A stretch of 64,000 bases of DNA from CAIYZT01 sp947461435 (GTDB taxonomy: Bacteria; Pseudomonadota; Alphaproteobacteria; Rhodobacterales; Rhodobacteraceae): the NCBI GenBank assembly GCA_965284435.1, contig OZ260083.1, forward strand, positions 3,472,001 through 3,536,000, in the 5' to 3' direction. The notes under the pieces are model-generated. The model was not told the origin of the DNA. It made no database searches and worked only from the letters and a program-made list of their open reading frames with translations. Positions 59,740 to 64,000 of this stretch are shown one piece after another (the stretch's first letter is position 1; every line of letters begins with the position of its first letter). A program made the position numbers and the translations under genes.

Positions 59740-60744
59740 ATGATTTGGGGTCTGATCGGCGCAAGTACAATCGCCGCCGAACACATGATCGGGGCGATCC
59801 GAAAGATTGAGCGTGCTCAATTAACCTTTGTTCACAGCGGATCGCAACCCTGGGCCGACAGCTTTGCCAAGGCCCACGGCATTGACCATGCTACCACAGA
59901 TCTGGCGGTGTTGCTGAACGCGCCGCAGATCCGCGCGGTCTATATTTCTTCGACCAACGAAAAGCATTACCCGCAGGCCATGGCAGCCATTGCGGCGGGC
60001 AAGCATGTCTTGTGCGAAAAGCCTTTGGCCATGACACCGCACGAGGCCGCGCAAATGGTGCGCGCCGCCGAGGCGAAGGGCGTGGTCTTTGCCACCAATC
60101 ACCATTTGCGCTGCGCCGGATCGCACCGCGCGGCCCGCGAGGTGATCGCGGCGGGGCGGATCGGACGGGTCTTGTCGTTGCGGCTGCATCATGCGGTCTT
60201 TTTGCCGCCGCATCTGCAAAGCTGGCGCATCGACAATCCGGCGGCGGGCGGCGGGGTGATTGCCGACATCACGGTGCATGATGCGGATGTGGCCCGGTTT
60301 TTGCTGAACGAAGACCCGGTCAGCGTTGTGGCGCAGGCCTGCAGTTCGGGATTGGGGCGGGGGGTTGAGGATTCGGTCATGTCGGTGTGGTCGATGCCGT
60401 CGGGTGCGATGGTGATGGCGCATGAAAGCTTTACCCACGCCCATGCCGGGACGGGGTTTGAAGTGCATGGCACCGAAGGATCGATCTTTGCCCGCGGGGT
60501 GATGACCCAATCCCCGGTGGGCACGGTGGAGGTGGTGACCGCCGCAGGCCGCGAGACGATCGGATTTGATCCGACGGGACTTTATGACTATGCCGTTCAA
60601 CGGTTTGTGGCCGCGACGGAAGGCAAGGGAACGCCAGCCGCCACGGGATGGGACGGGGTGAAATCATTGGCGGTTGCGACCGCCGTGGCGCAGGCCGCCC
60701 GGACCGGGAACCGCAGCCAGATCAATTATGGATTTGCACAATGA
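59740..60744 (+). CDS. Gfo/Idh/MocA family oxidoreductase
   Basis: The 334-residue protein starts at the ATG at 59740 (MIWGLIGASTIAAEHMIGA) with the Rossmann motif GLIGAST. CEKPLAMTPHEAAQMV holds the catalytic Lys, and GGGVIADITVHDADVARFLL the second conserved block. NAD(P)-dependent oxidation of a sugar- or polyol-like compound is likely. Its stop overlaps the CoA-transferase start as ATGA, so it heads a coupled operon with acyl-CoA genes, an unusual pairing for this family. Confidence 0.9.
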   Translation: MIWGLIGASTIAAEHMIGAIRKIERAQLTFVHSGSQPWADSFAKAHGIDHATTDLAVLLNAPQIRAVYISSTNEKHYPQAMAAIAAGKHVLCEKPLAMTPHEAAQMVRAAEAKGVVFATNHHLRCAGSHRAAREVIAAGRIGRVLSLRLHHAVFLPPHLQSWRIDNPAAGGGVIADITVHDADVARFLLNEDPVSVVAQACSSGLGRGVEDSVMSVWSMPSGAMVMAHESFTHAHAGTGFEVHGTEGSIFARGVMTQSPVGTVEVVTAAGRETIGFDPTGLYDYAVQRFVAATEGKGTPAATGWDGVKSLAVATAVAQAARTGNRSQINYGFAQ

Positions 60745-62312
60745 CAAAACTTGTGACTGCCGCCGAGGCTGTGGGCCGTATTCAGGATGGGGATTGTGTG
60801 ACGGTCTCCTCCTCGTCTGCGCTGGGATGTCCGGATGCGGTGCTGCGCGCGCTGGGAGAGCGGTTCGACGCGACGGGCCATCCGCGCGGGTTGACCACGC
60901 TGCACCCCATCGCGGCGGGCGATATGTACGGGGTCAAGGGGATTGACCACATCGCCAAGGACGGGCTTTTGGTGCGGGTTCTGGCAGGATCCTATCCGTC
61001 AGGATCGTCCAATCTGGCGATGCCCGAGATCTGGAAGATGATCACCGAAGACCGGATTGCCGCCTATAACGTGCCGTCGGGGATCTTGTTCGACATGCAC
61101 CGCGACGTGGCGGCGCGCAAGGCAGGCGTGCTGACCAAGGTAGGCTTGCAAACCTTTGTGGATCCCGCGCGCGAGGGCTGTGCGATGAACCCCAAGGGGG
61201 CAGCGGCGCCCATCGTGCACAAGGTGGCCTTTGGCGGGCAGGAGTGGCTGCATTTCCCCAACATCGTGCCCAATGTCTGCATTTTGCGGGCCACGACAGC
61301 GGATGAACGCGGCAACCTGACCTATGAACATGAGGGCGCTTATCTGGGGGGGCTGGATCAGGCGATTGCCGTGCGCAACCACGGCGGTCTGGTGATTGCG
61401 CAGGTCAAGCGGATGACAGCGGCGGGCAGTTTGCGGCCCCATGATGTGCGCGTTCCGGGGCATCTGGTGGATCTGATCGTGATCGACGAGATGCAAAAGC
61501 AGACGACCGAGACGCCCTATGATCCGGCCATCTCGGGCGAGGTGATGCGGCCTTGGGCCAGTTTTGCCTTGGCCGAACATGGGGTGGAAAAGGTGATCGC
61601 GCGGCGGGCAGCGATGGAATTGCGCGGCGGCATGACGGCGAACCTTGGCTTTGGCATTTCGGCCATGGTGCCGCGCATCTTGCTGGAAGAGGGCCATCCG
61701 CAGGCGGTGACCTGGGCGATTGAACAGGGCGCGGTGGGCGGCATGCCCTTGACCGGGTTTGCTTTTGGCTGCGCCTCCAATGCCGATGCCTATGTGCCGT
61801 CGCCCAACCAGTTCACCTATTTTCAGGGCGGCGGGTTTGACATGACCTTTCTGTCCTTCATGGAAGTGGACCGCGAGGGGAATGTGAATGTGTCAAAGCT
61901 GGGCAAAAAACCCTATCTGACGGCCGGATGCGGCGGATTTGTGGACATCACGGCCCATGCGAAAAAGATCGTGTTTTCGGGCTGGTTTGAAGCGGGGGCC
62001 GAGATTGACCTGACCGACAGCGGGCTGCGGGTGTCGCGGCCGGGCAAGTTCACCAAGATGGTGGAGGCGGTGGAGCATGTCACCTTCTCGGGCGCGCGGG
62101 CGCGGGCCACGGGGCAAGAGGTGATCTATATCACCGAACGCTGCGTGATGCGCCTGACCGACCGCGGGTTGATGGCCAGCGAGATCATGCCGGGGATCGA
62201 CCCGCAGCGGGACATCGTGGCGGCTTCGGGCGGGCGGGTGCAGATTGACGGCAATGCCATCACGTTGCCGCTGTCGCTTTTGGGGCGCGGCCCGATGGGT
62301 TGGCGCCCATGA
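60741..62312 (+). CDS. Fused-subunit acyl-CoA:carboxylate CoA-transferase (class I)
   Basis: From the ATG at 60741 the protein has 523 residues, joining alpha and beta domains of class I CoA-transferases (acetate/propionate CoA-transferase, YdiF type). The alpha half has DGDCVTVSSSSALGCPDAVLRAL. The beta half has ELRGGMTANLGFGISAMVP and EQGAVGGMPLTGFAFGCASNADA, which should carry the catalytic Glu. It moves CoA between acyl-CoA and a free acid. Tight ATGA links on both sides place it in the middle of a catabolic operon. Confidence 0.9.
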   Translation: MTKLVTAAEAVGRIQDGDCVTVSSSSALGCPDAVLRALGERFDATGHPRGLTTLHPIAAGDMYGVKGIDHIAKDGLLVRVLAGSYPSGSSNLAMPEIWKMITEDRIAAYNVPSGILFDMHRDVAARKAGVLTKVGLQTFVDPAREGCAMNPKGAAAPIVHKVAFGGQEWLHFPNIVPNVCILRATTADERGNLTYEHEGAYLGGLDQAIAVRNHGGLVIAQVKRMTAAGSLRPHDVRVPGHLVDLIVIDEMQKQTTETPYDPAISGEVMRPWASFALAEHGVEKVIARRAAMELRGGMTANLGFGISAMVPRILLEEGHPQAVTWAIEQGAVGGMPLTGFAFGCASNADAYVPSPNQFTYFQGGGFDMTFLSFMEVDREGNVNVSKLGKKPYLTAGCGGFVDITAHAKKIVFSGWFEAGAEIDLTDSGLRVSRPGKFTKMVEAVEHVTFSGARARATGQEVIYITERCVMRLTDRGLMASEIMPGIDPQRDIVAASGGRVQIDGNAITLPLSLLGRGPMGWRP

Positions 62313-63073
62313 GCGCGGTTCATCTGATCTGGCATGGGGCGATTGCCGAACTGCGGCTGGACAATCCGGCAAAACTGAACGCCTTTACACTAGAGATGCT
62401 GGCCCATCTTGAGGCGCATTGCACCGCGCTGGCCCAAGGGCAGGCCCGTGCGGTGGTGATCACCGCCGAGGGGGAGCGGGCGTTTTGCACGGGGGCGGAT
62501 ATCAACGCCTGGGGCGATCTGGGCGCGGCGGAGTTTGCGCGCGGCTGGGTGCGCGGCGGGCACGGGATTTTCGACCGGCTGGCGCGCTTGCCGATGCCCA
62601 CCATCGCGGCGCTGTCGGGGCATGCGTTTGGCGGGGGGCTGGAACTTGCGGCGGCCTGTGATGTGCGGGTGATGGCGCCGGGGGCGACGATCGCCCTGCC
62701 CGAGGCGGGGGTGGGAATTGTGCCGGGATGGTCGGGCACACAGCGGCTGGCGCGGCTGATCCCCGAACCGGTGCTGCGGGAAATGGCGCTGCTGGGGCGG
62801 CGGATCGGGGCCGAGCGGGCCCATCAGATGGGCTTTGTCGCCGAGGTCGCGGCCGATGCGCGCGGGGCGGCGATGCAGATGGCCGAGGCGGTGCTGGCCA
62901 GCAGCCCGCGCGCCACCGAGGTGGCCAAATACATGATCAACGCGGCGGTCGGCGAAGACCGGGGCGCCATGATCGAGGCGCTGGGATCGGGGATGATCGC
63001 CGCGACGGCCGACAAGGCGGAGGGCGTTGCCGCCTTTCGCGCGAAACGCAAACCAACCTTTCCGGGGGCCTGA
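62309..63073 (+). CDS. Enoyl-CoA hydratase/isomerase family protein
   Basis: The 254-residue crotonase starts at the ATG at 62309, overlapping the previous stop as ATGA. ALSGHAFGGGLELAAACDVRV and PEAGVGIVPGWSGTQRL are the CoA-binding and oxyanion-hole blocks, the second with a Glu at the usual catalytic position; AFCTGADINAWGDLG is also typical. It likely hydrates an enoyl-CoA made after CoA transfer. The substrate is unknown. Confidence 0.9.
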   Translation: MSAVHLIWHGAIAELRLDNPAKLNAFTLEMLAHLEAHCTALAQGQARAVVITAEGERAFCTGADINAWGDLGAAEFARGWVRGGHGIFDRLARLPMPTIAALSGHAFGGGLELAAACDVRVMAPGATIALPEAGVGIVPGWSGTQRLARLIPEPVLREMALLGRRIGAERAHQMGFVAEVAADARGAAMQMAEAVLASSPRATEVAKYMINAAVGEDRGAMIEALGSGMIAATADKAEGVAAFRAKRKPTFPGA

Positions 63074-63076
63074 GCC

Positions 63077-64000
63077 ATGCAGGATATGACCATCATCGCC
63101 GGCGGCGCCGCGATCAGCGACGCGCCGCATATCGGGCGGCACTGGATCGGCGGGGTCTGGGCGGACAGTGCGGATGGGGCAACCTTTGACCGGGTGTCGC
63201 CCTCGCACGGGATTGTCGTCTCGCGCAATGCGCGGGGCGGCGCGGCCGAGACCGAGGCGGCCATTGCCGCCGCGCGGGCCGCCTTTGAGGCGGGTGCGTG
63301 GAGCCGGATTTCGGGCAAGGCGCGGGCGGCGGTTCTGCTGCGCGTTGCCGATCTGATCGAAGCCAATGCCGAGCCGATGGCGCGGATCGAAACGCTGGAA
63401 TCGGGCAAGCCGATCGCGCAGGCGCGCGGCGAGGTTTCGGGCGCGGCGGATTTGTGGCGCTATGCGGCCAGTCTGGCGCGCAGCCTGCACGGCGACAGCC
63501 ACAACACCTTGGGTCCCGATATGCTGGGCGTGGTTCTGAAAGAGCCGGTCGGGGTTGTTGGGGTGATCACGCCGTGGAACTTTCCGTTCTGGATTTTGAG
63601 CCAGAAGTTGCCCTTTGCGCTAGCGGCGGGATGCACCTGCGTGATCAAGCCGTCAGAGATGACCCCTTCGACCACGGGCATGCTGTGCGATCTGCTGGCG
63701 CAGGCCGGTCTGCCGGCGGGCGTGGTCAACGTGGTTCTGGGCTTTGGGGAGCCGGTGGGTGCCTTGATTGCGCGGCATCCGCAGGTGGATATGGTGACCT
63801 TTACCGGATCCACGGCCGTGGGCCGATCGATTGCGGCGGCGGCCAGCGGGACCTTGAAGAAGGTCGCACTGGAACTGGGGGGCAAGAACCCGCAGGTGAT
63901 CTTTGCCGATGCCGATCTGGCCAGCGCGGCCGATGCTGTGACCTTTGGGGTCTATTTCAACCAAGGGGAATGTTGCAATTCGGGCAGCCGGATCATTGTG
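63077..64000 (+). CDS. Aldehyde dehydrogenase, 3' end cut by window edge
   Basis: The frame opens at an ATG at 63077, three bases after the hydratase stop, and runs 308 codons to the right edge. ITPWNFPFWILSQKLPFALAAG and KPSEMTPSTTG are the substrate-channel and NAD sites, FTGSTAVGRSI the NAD loop, ELGGKNPQVIF the catalytic Glu region, and NQGECCNSGSRI the catalytic Cys region. About 180 C-terminal residues are missing. It oxidises an aldehyde of the same pathway to an acid, which could then feed the CoA-transferase (inference). Confidence 0.92.
   Translation, partial: MQDMTIIAGGAAISDAPHIGRHWIGGVWADSADGATFDRVSPSHGIVVSRNARGGAAETEAAIAAARAAFEAGAWSRISGKARAAVLLRVADLIEANAEPMARIETLESGKPIAQARGEVSGAADLWRYAASLARSLHGDSHNTLGPDMLGVVLKEPVGVVGVITPWNFPFWILSQKLPFALAAGCTCVIKPSEMTPSTTGMLCDLLAQAGLPAGVVNVVLGFGEPVGALIARHPQVDMVTFTGSTAVGRSIAAAASGTLKKVALELGGKNPQVIFADADLASAADAVTFGVYFNQGECCNSGSRIIV

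Overview
The window looks like a chromosomal piece of a high-GC alphaproteobacterium, most likely a Rhodobacterales relative. This is inferred from the very GC-rich codon third positions, the type I secretion and RTX genes, the TMADH-like flavoprotein and the ribose-type ABC/ROK locus; no rRNA or other strict taxonomic marker is present.

Region 1 (1-18.3 kb) looks like a surface-protein locus. It holds a sulfotransferase-like gene cut by the left edge, an extended-SDR sugar epimerase/dehydratase and a TPR/GT41 (OGT/SPINDLY-type) glycosyltransferase. Divergent from the glycosyltransferase is a 9.9-kb gene for a 3305-residue protein. That protein is 412 uninterrupted Ser/Thr-rich octapeptides, arranged in a higher-order repeat of 17 octads. 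Convergent to it is an operon of a type I secretion ATPase/permease, its HlyD-type adaptor and a SAM methyltransferase. I infer a secreted, probably O-glycosylated fibre or adhesin with its own export and modification genes. This is the most unusual system in the window.

Region 2 (18.5-27.5 kb) carries a flavin monooxygenase, a RidA protein, a DUF1028 protein, a LysR regulator and a TMADH-like flavoprotein, probably for catabolism of an N-methylated or amine compound. A lytic transglycosylase and an RTX protein, a second plausible type I secretion substrate, follow.

Region 3 (27.6-40.2 kb) is a genomic island inserted at the 3' end of tRNA-Glu(UUC). It is bounded by 16-bp direct repeats and carries a P4-type integrase, an AlpA-like protein, a serine recombinase, an unidentified 460-residue protein and a four-gene defence operon: type III DNA methyltransferase, type III restriction helicase, an unknown-group reverse transcriptase and a SLATT-like membrane protein. 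Two perfect 20-bp inverted copies of a sequence lie just upstream of the methyltransferase. Its 12-bp core recurs beside the recombinase, suggesting a shared operator or an invertible switch.

Region 4 (40.3-49.5 kb) is a sugar or polyol uptake and catabolism operon (TIM-barrel isomerase, periplasmic binding protein, Gfo/Idh dehydrogenase, ABC ATPase, permease, small monooxygenase). Divergent from it is a ROK regulator that is translationally coupled to a binding-protein paralogue lacking a signal peptide.

Region 5 (49.5-64 kb) contains a transglutaminase / ATP-grasp-alpha-E / DUF2126 cluster, then hutH-hutU preceded by a HutC-like palindrome. A tightly overlapping catabolic operon (Gfo/Idh, CoA-transferase, enoyl-CoA hydratase, aldehyde dehydrogenase) runs off the right edge.
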